From Fasciola hepatica (taxonomy: Eukaryota; Platyhelminthes; Trematoda; Plagiorchiida; Fasciolidae): a stretch of DNA of 64,000 nt. The notes beneath the pieces were generated by a model, which had not been told where the DNA came from, made no database searches, and saw only the letters and a list, made by a program, of their open reading frames with translations. The stretch spans positions 2,996,001 through 3,060,000 of the forward strand of contig CANUEZ040000167.1 of assembly GCA_948099385.1 (NCBI GenBank). The letters run 5' to 3'. The position numbers and the translations under genes are program-made. This document shows positions 48,827 to 58,867 of the stretch, piece after piece (position 1 is the stretch's first letter; each line of letters begins with the position of its first letter).

Positions 48827-50368
48827 CGAACTGAACACTGATCAGACCACTGTCTGTAACAAATTGTTGAGAATTCGATCGTTTGTCGCGGTTTGGAATA
48901 AAACGGTAAAAAGAATGGTTAATATGGGGTCAGCATGGGAAACGTGCAAATTAACATTTGCCACACTGACAAGTTGCCCCGGAGCTTATGAAATACTCAC
49001 ACAACATTCAAAACCCCATGAATAGATCAAATGCAGCATTTTGTGAGCAGGCTCTTTTTTGTGTACACACATGGTCCAATAGTTTGCTCTCAGTAAGATC
49101 ACAATGGTTTATTTTATCAAAAGTTCTGGTAACGACTGTTCCACGGAAGTCTTAGCATGTTTCATACATAAGTGACAAATTAAAATTCATTGACTTGTTA
49201 TCCATCATAAGAATAATGTTTTCGTTTTGGCCCATCGTTCCAACTAGGAACATTACTTGTTTTGATAATATAAAAAAGCGATAGAATAATTCTTCTCTGT
49301 TTTTTAACCGGAAAAAAGGCTAGATGTTTGCCTTATCAATTATTATTTTTACTCTTCTACTAAATTGTGCTGCTTTTAGGTGGCCGGTGTGCAAACGCAA
49401 TCCAAAAGTGCACTAGAAGATGAACTATCTTCATCTCTGCGTCAACAGTCATTGCAGTCGGAAACGGATCATTCAGAGACGTACGATGTCCGTTGTCCTT
49501 GTGGAGTTAATAAGGTAATTTAGCCTATCAAACTGACCAGAAAACTTTCAAAATAGTCAAAATGAGTTCCACACTAGACCGTTCTTCAATGAAACATTAA
49601 CACGGTTTCAGTTTACCAGTAATTTCGTTGCGATAAATAAGTCAGCAATATTCATTAACCGGTGGGTTATATCAGTTTATTACATGCTATTTGCTTCAGT
49701 TTGTAGTAGGAAAGCGGTTTAAAGTAAACTTTTCATGAGGTCGTACAGAGGGCATCATTAGGTGAGAAAGTCACACTCCTTTAAAGATCTTACACCAGGC
49801 TTGAGTCCGGAGTTTTTGGCATTGCGCTTCACGTTGGTTAATAAATGCTCCTGTAAAACTGATTAAAGTAACAGAAAGCTTTTGATTATGAAATTAATTT
49901 ATGGTGCAAAATAGGTGAATTTCAATAGTACAGCCGACCGTTTTCACCTTAATGAGCCCTAAATTCGAATTAGTTGACCGGTTGGCTAATTAAATGGATT
50001 CTCAATGAGTGAGACGATATATGCTTTCAGACAACTCATTTTTGAATAATATCGCAGTTACCATTGAAGCTCATGGGAGTTCAAAAGAATTCCGTTGCCG
50101 GTGTATGTGTACTGCGTAAGTTTTTCTGGTTCAATTTCTAAGCCAAATGCACAGAAACATGCTAGTTCCCAAAGCATTTTATGGGGGAAAAACCAGTGCA
50201 AATTAGCGCTATCTCTGATAAAGGTCGGCTAATATTATTTGCCAGGATGACGGTGTTATGATACTCTGTGACGGATGTGGCATGTGGCAACATGCGGTCT
50301 GTTTCCGTATCCTTGAAGAAAAGGACGTTCCTTCATCTCACATTTGTGAATTGTGCTGTGTTTCAAAG
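38080..50368 (+). CDS. HORMA-domain meiotic axis protein with C-terminal PHD finger (HORMAD1/Hop1 family), 3' end not in window
   Basis: Eight exons join in frame into 375 codons. HORMA proteins of this family line meiotic chromosome axes, promote double-strand breaks and homolog bias, and recruit the synapsis checkpoint. Residues about 33-235 align block by block with vertebrate HORMAD1: SLVFVKKLFAVAVSYVLYLR (VKRLLAVSVSCITYLR), VKFPSSSKVVYWLRGCFDAI, SYSFKLTY, PENLFMTMRLQYFEE (LPNDVCLTMKLFYYDE) and TPEDYIPPGF (TPPDYQPPGF). After a Ser/Gln-rich linker comes a complete C4HC3 PHD finger: Cys328, Cys330, Cys342, Cys345, His350, Cys353, Cys368, Cys371, with the usual Trp two residues before the His. 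Vertebrate HORMADs lack a PHD; budding yeast Hop1 has a zinc-finger/PHD-like chromatin-binding region. The chosen ATG (38080) gives MATAVAV, but an acceptor-like TTTTCCCGACAG near 38163-38174 leaves an upstream first exon possible. No terminal stop follows exon 8. Confidence 0.9.
38330..38430 (+). CDS. HORMA gene exon 2
   Basis: 101 nt between a 33-nt intron (38297-38329) and a 32-nt intron (38431-38462, donor GTAAGT). It encodes VRLKILREDVKFPSSSK and WLRGCFDAIDRQF, the second HORMA block. Confidence 0.85.
38463..38617 (+). CDS. HORMA gene exon 3
   Basis: 155 nt starting LKSAIITLYS and containing ESYSFKLTYAYSS. It ends in phase 2 at GAAGA|GTAAGC. An internal 28-nt GTATGC...CTGCAG stretch (38571-38598) mimics an intron, but removing it breaks the HORMA alignment frame. 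Confidence 0.85.
38652..38809 (+). CDS. HORMA gene exon 4
   Basis: 158 nt after a 34-nt intron (38618-38651). It encodes SNGSNEDIKRATINLLGTI and RRIPENLFMTMRLQYFEE, ending at GAGGAAA|GTAAGT. Confidence 0.88.
43881..43935. repeat. Perfect 19-bp inverted repeat with 17-nt loop
   Basis: GACCGTCACCTGAGTGTCC at 43881-43899 and its exact reverse complement at 43917-43935. Degenerate partial units (CACCTGAGCGTC, ATCTGAAAGTC, ACCTGAGTGTCC) precede it from about 43842. It resembles abutting terminal inverted repeats of a DNA element, or a cruciform-forming satellite unit. Confidence 0.9.
45382..45452 (-). CDS. Candidate coiled-coil exon, unknown gene
   Basis: After the acceptor ATATTTGCAG, the minus strand encodes MMNDLTTRVVEIQKTLDDLK, a clear heptad-like amphipathic stretch, up to a possible donor GTAAAT. 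It may be a downstream exon of the putative gene at 45.9-46.8 kb. I do not recognise the protein. Confidence 0.3.
45915..46766 (-). CDS. Putative nested gene in HORMA intron 4, unknown function, micro-introns
   Basis: Minus-strand blocks join in phase. One frame ends ...TADFSPSLIWN|G at 46466. After a 45-nt intron, exon 46420-46286 reads GSTSNEPDYFFDDIDSPKST and EEQILVAATVPLS. After a 28-nt intron, exon 46257-46168 reads SCENMMGNTACVPNKKAASI and DLAAIIFTN. After a 35-nt intron, 46132-45915 reads SSFRVRKIKFKAPSKKIS and then runs to TAA. The joins use GT-AG and keep phase, and the intron sizes match those of the HORMA gene. In the first block two overlapping frames compete; one begins with a signal-peptide-like MAIIFWWWLFVLSASA at 46726 but meets a TAG. 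The middle has a weak look of a protease-associated (PA) domain, which I would not assert. Confidence 0.35.
47039..47057 (+). repeat. Third copy of the 19-nt intron-4 sequence
   Basis: GGACACTCAGGTGACGGTC, identical to 43917-43935 and in the same orientation, 3.1 kb away. It is followed at once (47058-47065) by GAGTGTCC, the reverse of its own first eight bases. Confidence 0.9.
48383..48486 (+). CDS. HORMA gene exon 5
   Basis: 104 nt after a TTTGTGTTTCAG acceptor. The phase matches exon 4 across the 9.6-kb intron and restores EETTPEDYIPPGF. It continues FLFDGNPVNLRIGNVQT and ends at ACT|GTAAGT. Confidence 0.88.
48556..48687 (+). CDS. HORMA gene exon 6 (5' boundary uncertain)
   Basis: The frame LCSIKMNIQTNSEF fits the last HORMA strand (FKVKVTTE in HORMAD1), followed by ISSSVDNNIELSQQS. 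The donor GAG|GTAAGA at 48688 is clear. The acceptor is not. Position 48556 preserves frame from the GTAAGT donor; alternatively donor 48491 (GTATTA) with acceptor TTTTCACAG at 48535 also preserves frame. The strongest-looking acceptor, TTTGTAG at 48572, would shift frame and stop. Confidence 0.65.
48776..48825. repeat. (TA)25 microsatellite
   Basis: About 50 nt of uninterrupted TA, 90 nt downstream of HORMA exon 6 inside intron 6. Confidence 0.95.
49380..49514 (+). CDS. HORMA gene exon 7 (linker and first PHD zinc ligands)
   Basis: 135 nt, phase 0 to 0, after acceptor TGCTTTTAG, ending AAG|GTAATT. Polar linker rich in Ser, Gln and Asp/Glu, then CPCG supplying the first two PHD cysteines. 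Confidence 0.85.
50246..50368 (+). CDS. HORMA gene exon 8 (body of the PHD finger)
   Basis: 123 nt, phase 0 to 0, between ATTTGCCAG and GTAAGT. It encodes DDGVMILCDGCGMWQHAVCF and HICELC, the remaining six zinc ligands. The boundary with exon 7 falls inside the PHD. Confidence 0.9.
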
Positions 50369-50639
50369 GTAAGTACGTTTCACTATCTAGAATGTTCCAA
50401 CTTTAAAAACTCGTGTCCTACCGATTCAAAACAACTTGTCTGATTTATAAAGCCCTTCATTTTTTAATTGTTTTTATATGAAACCTTCTGTCAGGTTCCC
50501 TTAACGTAAACGGCTTTCTGGATTATAATCAATAAGTGGGATATTGTTTTTTCATAACGAGTCGGTGCATGGGGGTTCAGGCGATGTCTGATAGTGTTAA
50601 GAAATACTGACTTTATTCACTTTTGTGCGGCTAGCTCAT

Positions 50640-52060
50640 GCGTGACGGTGAGCCGGTTTCATGGGTGTCCCGAATGGCCCCTGCCTTTGAGCGACGGTCA
50701 GATGCTAGACTGTGCACGGAAATTCGGGTTCATACGCCGTGGACAGACTGGAGCCCTAGTCGCTCAGCGTTCGTTTTGACGGTACTGATCCGTGTTTTTT
50801 GCAGTCTTCCGAGGCGAAAACATCATCCTAGACGTGGAACAAGAGAGATGCACTGTTTTGGGATGGCTGCGCCTGGAAGTCTTAGGACATGTCCAAACCA
50901 CTGCAGTTGTCGGCGTTGAAGGGATCCTGACAGATTTTTGATATTAAAAGGGCGCCGTTTTATTGCATCTTTTGAGAGCATGTCATGCTAAGCCACTTTA
51001 AGGATCCACCGCAGACACCAGTGATCAAACTCTTCCAGCTTTCTGATGTCTTCAACGCATAGTGGCTGCGTATCGCAGCCGTAGGTCAGTGTTGGGCGGG
51101 TATCGGCCTGGAGGACATTGGTCCGGAGACTAATTCCGTTGCGCGGCCAGAGTGTATTGTGAAACTGAATAAACGCGATCGTAACACTGGCAATGAACAA
51201 CTTGACGTCGTTTTTGACTTGCTTGTTTAGGAGGGTCGTAGAGCCCAGTTAGTTGGACGCCGAGACGTGCTCGACTTGTTCACTTTCATGAATGTCGGTA
51301 GATTGTACTGTGTAGCGCAGGTTGAAAGGATCTTGGTCTTCACCGTGCTGATATCTAGTCCCGTGGATTTTGTTACGGATTGTATCAGATTCAAAACTGG
51401 CCGTAAGGCAGCTGGGCTGTTTTCAAGGCCAACGATATCACCTGCGAATTCCAGATCGGCGAGAAAAGCATAGGTACTCAGCTGAATGCTGGGTCAATCG
51501 GCGCCTGACGCGCTATCTAATCTATGGTGTTGATGAACAGCAATGCCGACAAGGAGTAGCCTTGTCTGACACCGGGGTTGAGGAAGAACCCATCTGATTG
51601 TTATCCACAGATTTGCGTTCTTGTATGCTTATTTGTGTAGCACGAAATTGTGAGACTGATAAGAATCTAGGGAATTCTATCTGCTTGTAATACAGTCCAT
51701 AGCGATTTTCTGTCAACTGAGTTAAAGACAACCCGAAAATCAATAAAACAAGCTGCAGTCGTTTGCTAAAATGTGTACGTGTTTTAATATTCTGCGGAAA
51801 GTGAACAATTGATCCACGCATCCTCTATCACGGAAGAAGTCTCCCTAATGGAAGTATGTGCGCGCGTGCCGCATCGTTAATAAACGTGGAGAATATCTCT
51901 GAGGACACATATTTCAAACTGATCCCACGGTAGTTTGCACCCACGATCCTGTTGCCTCTCCTCGAAAGAGGGAGTGATATTGAAGCTTCTCAGTCTGCTG
52001 GGGGTTTGTTTTCTCATACTGAACAAAACGAAATAGGCGCTGGCTCGATCGGTGTCAAAG
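50640..52060 (-). pseudogene. RTE-clade retrotransposon copy K, RT fragment, decayed
   Basis: Minus-strand blocks in several frames: NYRGISLKYVSSEIF (about 51930), RGCVDQLFTFRRILKH-like (about 51800), FLADLEFAGDIVGLENSPAA (about 51440, where the YADD/FADD core reads FAGD), LEEFDHWCLRWILKVA (50988-51040) and RRQLQWFGHVLRLPGAA (about 50900). The wording follows copy G, not copies I and J, so K and G probably belong to one subfamily. It is 5'-truncated, frameshifted, and lies in intron 8 antisense to the HORMA gene. Confidence 0.75.
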
Positions 52061-52743
52061 GACATGATTCGCGTATCTCCGGTGGGATGCCGGTTAGAAA
52101 TGCGCTCATGACCATTGTATTACAATGTTGTGGTCAAGACTTCAGTAAGTTAAGAAACCCACACTTCGGCCAACATGAGAGTAGGTGATTACGTCACTCT
52201 GAGATGAGCAGGAAAGAAGTACCTTAGAATAATCGGATTAAACCACCGAGGTTCATGCAAAGTTCCCCAGTGGCTTTCTATTTACCAATCGGAACTCGTG
52301 ATAAATAAGCACTGCATAGTTGCCATAGGTATCTACATGGGAGAGGATAAATGGAAGTGCGAATGTGTAGGGTAATGTGAACGTAATGCAGATGGGAATT
52401 AGTAAAAGGGGTGCGTAGGCTCTGCAAGAATCTTCATAATGAATTTTTCTCAGGTCAAAATATGTAAATCGCATACTTTAGAGATGAAGGATCCTACGAG
52501 AATCATCATCATCATCATCGTACGGCGTTGAACAGTAGGGCAGGCCCCACTGACCACTGCCTTTCTCAGCATGTTGCACGTCGAATTAGAAAGTAGGAAT
52601 ATACAAGATGGACAAGGAGTGGACCTACATGGGTGGGAAAAGGAAAGAATGCCCCAGTAGCCAACACACGGAATACACAATCTTACCGTATAAATGCACA
52701 TTGATCAGTCATTCTGATTCGATAGAAAGTGACAACACGATCG

Positions 52744-55700
52744 CTACTGTTCACGGTCCACTGCCATATCCTTCAGTGTCTCCAGCCAACTGATAGACGG
52801 ATCTTTTGGACCCCAACCACGAAGAAGTGAAGCACCTACTTTTCCTAAGTTTGCTGTACATTTTCTCATTCCTCGCTGCCACGTCATCTGTTGACCTCCA
52901 TGTGGTCTCTTCCACTCCCTAGGAGGAACGGAGAATAGGACGCGATACGGTAGACATGTGTTTGCCATACGTAACACGTGTCACAACCAGCGAAGTCTAC
53001 TAATCTGGATACGCTGTGACAAAACGTTCTCTGAATTAGTACCCAATACTCGTTTTCTGACTCATCATTGCCCACTCGGCTACTCCACCCGATCTTAGTA
53101 CTACTACGTAAACATCGGTGGTCGAAAACATCCAGACGACGAATGTCTTCATCACACTGACTCCAAGTTTCGCGACCATACAACAAAACTGAGCGCACTG
53201 CAGCACAGTATACACGACCTTTCAACTTCAGTGAAATGTCAACTCGGCGCCACAAGTGCTTCAGTCCAGCGTACACCGCTCGATCCTTGGATATCCGCGT
53301 TTTCACCTCTACTACTGTGCTCCCATCCGTCGTCACGCTGCTGCCGAGGTAGGTGAAGTGGTCGACAACTGCTGGTACCTCTCCATCGAGCTTCAAGCTC
53401 GGAAACGTTGACTTCCAGTCTTGTGACATCACTTTACACTTTGAAGGTGCAAAGCGCATGCCGAATGGAACTACAGCTCTTGAGAGTCTATCTAGTGCAC
53501 GTTGATCATGTTCCGTGGATTCGAACAAACAGACAATGTCGTCCGCCTAATCTAGGTCACATAGATTTTCACTATTTCCTAGTTCGACGTCTACATCCTG
53601 AAGAGTTTGCGGTGCACTCTCTATTATTTCATCCATGAAGAAGTTGAACAGGAATGGAGACACGGGTCATCCCTGTCGAACACTGCTGGTCGTCTCGAAC
53701 CGACCGGATAGTTCACCGTAAACCCTAACGCGGCCAGAAGTATGAAAATACAATGATCTCAGTAGGTTCGCAAACTTCTGGGGCATGCCTTTTTGATGAA
53801 GAATACTGAAAAGCGCTGTTCGATCAACTGAATCGAAGGCACCTTTCAAATCTAAGAAAACCATCATTGCCGGTCGGCGGTGCGTGTGACGCGTTTCAGG
53901 TGGTTGGCGAAGAGTAAAAATCTAATCGATGCATCCTTGATCTGGGCGGAATCCGGCCTGCTGTTCGCGGGTGTTCCTCTCGCCAGCGGGTGTAAGACGG
54001 TGCAGTAGAATTGAGGCTAATACTTTGGTGACTATCGGAATTAAGCTAATCCCACGATGATTACTACAGTCATTGCGTATTCCCTTCTTGAAGATGGGAA
54101 CAATCAATGACTCACTCCATATTAACGGAATACCCTCCCCGTTCCATGTGTTACGAAGCAAGACGGTAAATGATTTTATCAAAGCATCTCCACCCAGTTT
54201 GAAAAGAACTGGGGGAAGTTCGTCGGGACCTGCCGCTTTCCCTCACTTTAGTAATCGAATGCGTGACTCTACTTCTACTTCCGATGGGGGCTCAAGTGAT
54301 ACCACCCAAAGAGTCGCAGTTGTTGAAACGGGGGTAACTACACTAGCGTGTGGCCAGCTAAACTGTTCCTTGAAGTGTTCGACCCAACGGTCAAGTCTTT
54401 GCTGTTTGCTATAGATGGGTTCTCCATTTCTATCCCAAATCGTTTCACTAACATGGGTGCGCCGTCCACCGGTGTCATGAATAAGTTTGAGCAGTCTTTG
54501 ACTGTTACCTGAAGCAGCTGTTATTTCCATTTCTTCGGCTACCTTGACCCACCAATTTTCGCGATCATTCTTAAGGCTTTTCATAATCTGTCTTTGTGGC
54601 TTTCTCCGCATCTTATTTATCTCCTTACAGTTCGAGAGCTGACGCTTTTGCTCCATTATACTCAACGACTCTTGCGAAATCCAGTGTCTTTGATGGCCAA
54701 CGGATCTAGGACCACAGGCAGAACCTGCTGCCACGTGCATCGCCTGTTTGATATGGGCCTAGTGCTCATCTACATTACTGTTCGTCGTAGATCCTTGCTC
54801 ATGTGCTAACTTCTGCTCATAACGGGTGCGTACTTCTGGATCAAACATACGTTGTACGGCTAAACGGGTTTGCGGTTTGCGACGAATAATATACAGACGG
54901 AAAGGTGATCGCAATAAAACTAATGCATGGTCCGACTCTACGTACGTGGACCAGTAAGATCTACAGTTCTGAACAGAACTGCGCCACCGGTAGCTTACAG
55001 TGGTATGAACAATCTGACTCAAAGTACCTGTAGAGTTAGAGCGCCATGTCTCTGTGCGACGTGAGCTGTGTCGGAAATTGATGCTAGACAAGAACAATCG
55101 ATTGTCTACACAAAACTGGAGAAGTTTATCCCCGTTATCCGTATGCTCAGCGGTTAAAGCACAACGGCCACCTAAACAAGCTCCTGACGCACTAAGTTTG
55201 TCAACTTGTGCATTGAAATCACCAGCTAGCATCACAATGTCAGAACTTTTACTGCTGCGAACGAGGGTGGCGAGCTCATCATAGAACTCATCTTTCTGCG
55301 TGTCAGAGCTGCAGTCCGTTGGGGCGAACGCCGAGATCACAAACAAGTTGCGCTGAACACAATTATCCTCTCGAACGCCAACTGACCCCTGGAGTCTCAC
55401 AGCACGTAAACGACTGTTAATCGGGATCCAGTCTAAAAGGGCAGCTTCAGTCTTGTCAGTCAAGACTATTCCTACACCACATTGACCCACAGCTCGAGCT
55501 ACTTCGTCTCCTGAAGTGTGCAGAAAATACCTCGATGAGATACCAGGAACAGCTAGTTGAATTACACTGCTCGAATCCTGTATACGCGTTTCACTTAAGC
55601 AGCAGACATCAGTCTTCACAGAACTCATTGTGAGGGCTAGGCACGTCTGCTGACCGGCGTGCATGAGTGTAGGCACGTTGAAGGAGCCGAGATTCAGAGG

Positions 55701-56033
55701 CTGACGAGGCTTGAAAAAATGTGAGCTACCAGACAGAGGATTATTCCCGACACTATTTGACAATAAATCGTTGCGAGTATCGGTCGTGTTATCAGTGGGA
55801 GCATTATGGGTGGATAGATGGGGTAAAGAGAGGTGGCTGGGGACAGAAGACAAAGGTTGAATGAAAGAGAGGGAACTCTGAGTAGTAGCCCACTTATCAC
55901 TACCCACCCTGCTCGATAAAATGGGCAGTGCTGTCCTGCTTATCCTACGCGACGACTGATGCAGTATGGAATTTTTTATATTCATGCAGTTCATGGGAGA
56001 TGTTCGATGGGTACTGCTAGGGTTTCCAGCCAC
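52744..56033 (-). pseudogene. RTE-clade retrotransposon copy I, nearly full length, five in-frame stops
   Basis: From 56033 the minus strand keeps one frame for about 1,000 codons. The AP endonuclease shows LGSFNVPTLMHAGQQ, DVCCLSETRIQDSS, VMLAGDFNAQVDKL and VESDHALVLL, so its key residues are intact. The reverse transcriptase shows FKKGIRNDCSNHRGISLIP, QAGFRPDQGCID, FLDLKGAFDSVDR and ADDIVCLF. In-frame stops occur at 54759-54761, 54243-54245, 53922-53924, 53667-53669 (replacing Cys of RQGCP) and 53547-53549 (replacing Tyr of YADD). A frameshift near 53.02 kb leads to HVLRMANTCLPYRV and the tail LRGWGPKDPSISWLETLKD. It is dead, but little indel-damaged, and lies antisense to the HORMA gene in intron 8. 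Confidence 0.9.
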
Positions 56034-56329
56034 AAAGCAGGAGAACGATTAGGGTCCTCATCCAAAGCCTTTAGTTCTAACGAGAGTCTATCCGCAGAGC
56101 AGCAGGATGGCTTAGTGAAAACCCATTTGCTTGGAACAATTATTCTTTCACTGATTTGCCGATTGAGTTGCCAGCTCAAATCGACCACCAACCTGGAGGA
56201 CCAGGAGACTAGACTTTGTCTGACCTCCACCCATTGACCTGTCGTGTATGATTGCATCTCCGGTTCAAAGAAGCCATCCTGTATAGCTCTTTGGGTCATA
56301 GAGGCGCGCAAGCCATCACACCACCTCAA
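55991..56329 (-). other. Open frame overlapping the 5' end of RTE copy I
   Basis: A 112-codon frame (MRWCDGLRASMTQRAIQDGF start) overlaps the first codons of the RTE frame in another phase. It has no motif I recognise. It could be a short ORF1 or 5' untranslated region of the element. A 26-nt piece near 56208-56233 (GGAGACTAGACTTTGTCTG core) recurs with three differences at 63973-63998, upstream of RTE copy J, which supports it being part of the RTE 5' region. Confidence 0.35.
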
Positions 56330-57289
56330 GGTGCAATTTCGTTGTGATGGGAATCAGAGAGAAGTGAATGACAATAACAGGATGTTTCTTAAGTTGACTA
56401 GGAATGATTACGGGAGAGCAGCAGAGTAAGATTGGAGGATACATTGGTGGACAAAATAATCTGAACTTTCACTTCGCATGGTGAATTATCTGCTAAAGAA
56501 TAATATCTTGTTTGGCACCTAACGGCTTTGGCTTAAAAATTCAAAAAGATGATCTACGTAGTTCCTTTATGCAATCCAGAATATGGGAAGATCACTTTAT
56601 ATTTGGGCCTAAGTATTTGGACGAGTTGGCTCCGTAAACAGGAATAGGAACGAGAAAGAGAGGAAGTACACTCAAAAATTTGGAAGTGTTGAGATGTAGA
56701 CCGGAAAGGGGCGAAGGGTTCTGAATACTGCACAAGTTCTCGGAAAAGAAGTTAAATTGGTTTAGTCTGTAATGCATGTAGTGCAAAGGTAGTAGGAAAG
56801 GACAACACATTGAGGGACACCAGTGTTATTCACTAAGGGATTTTATAAAATTGTACCGACTTTAGTAATTTGAGCTCTGTTGAAGCGGTAGTATTCTTAC
56901 TGTAAAAGTAAAGACGTGGGACAGCAAGAATATTCCAGCTTTTTAAATAGTAGAAAACAGGAAGCCGAATCAAAAGCAGATAAATAGTTGAAGAAGACAC
57001 TGCGAATTAGTTGCACGGAACTGCTCAAGTCTTTTGAAATGGAATAGAAAGCTGAATCAACTTTGTCCAATGTGAAATTGTTCGGTTTGTGTGCAAGCTG
57101 ATACGGGCAATTTGGAACAACAAAAAAGTATAATGCGCTTGGTCAGCTTGGGCGTAAAAGAAGTGATGGAGAGGGAAGCAGAACGTTCTGATAAAATGGT
57201 AAAAGCAGTTTTCGGGAAAAAGTGCCACTGTTACGGATTTTCAGGAGGCATGAGTGGCAGTGATATCAACGGAATTGTTGATGGGGAAG

Positions 57290-57541
57290 TCATAATTCTG
57301 GATAGTGGATTTGCTCCAGATTTGAGGTTTGAAGGTAAGCCATCTGAACCCACAGCAGAGGCTGTTTTAGAGGTTCGAAGTAACTTGCTGGAGAAAATGA
57401 CTCTATCTCTGAGGAAGCGGAAGGGTAAGAGGATGGCGGAGTATCCATGGCGGGATGAATAAACGCGGCCTTCAGTCTGTCGGCACTTACATTATGGTTT
57501 ATTGACCGGACTCCTCCGCATAGAATCCGCACTGTATGCCG
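57290..57541 (-). pseudogene. Ty3/Gypsy pol C-terminal scrap (L)
   Basis: The minus strand reads GGVRSINHNVSADRLKAAF, matching the VSIDRLKPAF motif that ends many Ty3/Gypsy pol proteins. A Pro/Ser-rich tail follows to a stop at 57290. Nothing else of the element is recognised in the flanks. Confidence 0.55.
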
Positions 57542-58860
57542 AGGAGGTTTGTTGTGATATGTTACTGTTAGGCAAAAGACGTATTTAACCGTTGTGCTTC
57601 TTTATTGATCAGGATCGAGTGACGTTTCACAGGATCCTGGTGTTTTGAACCGTCTCACTAACTCTTGCGAGAAGTATTTTCCGCCTACGAACCATCTGAG
57701 TTTATTGGTAAAACAATAGGTACATAGGTTGTTGGTCCATTTATCCAGACGACGTATTCAGCGTATTGGTCCGACTGGTGTGAGCAACCAAGCCTTGAGG
57801 CCTAAACAGCGCTGACGGGATTCATCACTAATTCTATCAGTCCACCCCCCCCCCCCACCCAGTCGGCTGTCCTGTCACTCGAGATTCCATTGTCTTAAGC
57901 CGTAGGCTTCGTACCGCACCAGTGCGGACTGTCAACGCGACTTAGCTTTCTGCCATCGAAGGGTTAACACGCACCCCCACCCATCCTAGTTGGGATACGA
58001 CAGAGTTTACTTAAGCTAAAAGCAAATAGGGTTGCGTAGGTGCATGTATAAAATCTCCGGCAAAAATTGGTAAAAGGTTAGACAGTACTGGAATCAAAGC
58101 GGGTATGAAAGCGCCAACAAACAGCTTATTATTTTCTCGATAGCAGAATGGAGCTATCTACAAATTACTGACTCCAGTGCCTCGGATCAGCGAGAATCGA
58201 GAATGACATTTATCCACCACGCAGCCAGCATCGTTAGAATAGCAAGTGAAGCCAAATTCAGACTTTTCAGACGGACTAGAATTGATGTATGTTGGTACGC
58301 CAGCCTCTGCTCTCTTGTATTGTTTTTTTGTCCTAACGAAAGCCCTCTAAGTTTTCAAGAAGAACGGGCTTACCCTTGAAACTTAAATGTAACCAAGATT
58401 CTTTGATACAAATACACAAGTGTTTGTGTTAATCCAAGAGTCGAGAACACTGGTTAGAAACGACATCTTTCCCAATACTAATTAGCTTTTATTACTGACC
58501 AGAGCAAGACTGTAAAGAAGCTGGCGGTCCCCCCTTCGAAACTGAGCGCACTGAAATAAAAAAAAAACACATGAAATAACTATCGATCAAAATTGTACTA
58601 TTCACAATCGTTTTGGTATTGTATTCAAGAGCCAAGTCGAGCCATGTGAATGAATGTGTTTTATGCATTCCATGTAGGGTGAATCTTCAGCGCACGCGTG
58701 GTTTTCCGAGAAATCCAGAAGGAAAGAGTGAAAGGTGGAGATAAGTGCGTGAAAGTAAAACAAAGCGTAACATGTAATTTATTTGATTACGAACGTATAT
58801 AACAAGATCGCTGATTACTCGGTCTCAGTCTACGAGTAAGCGGACAAGGTAAGGGATGAG
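57542..58860. other. Gene-free stretch with C12 run
   Basis: No coding region supported. A run of twelve C lies at 57845-57856. Part could be LTR or 3' sequence of the Gypsy scrap. Confidence 0.4.
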
Positions 58861-58867
58861 GCTGTTT

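Noticed and set aside
53547..54761. Stop-codon recoding (TAG/TGA read-through) in RTE copy I
   Set aside because: The stops replace different residues, including catalytic ones, and other copies have different breaks; ordinary decay is simpler.
57091..57462. 123-codon plus-strand open frame downstream of HORMA exon 8
   Set aside because: It is antisense to the Ty3/Gypsy C-terminal scrap, has no HORMA-associated motif, and lacks splice sites that would join it in phase to exon 8.
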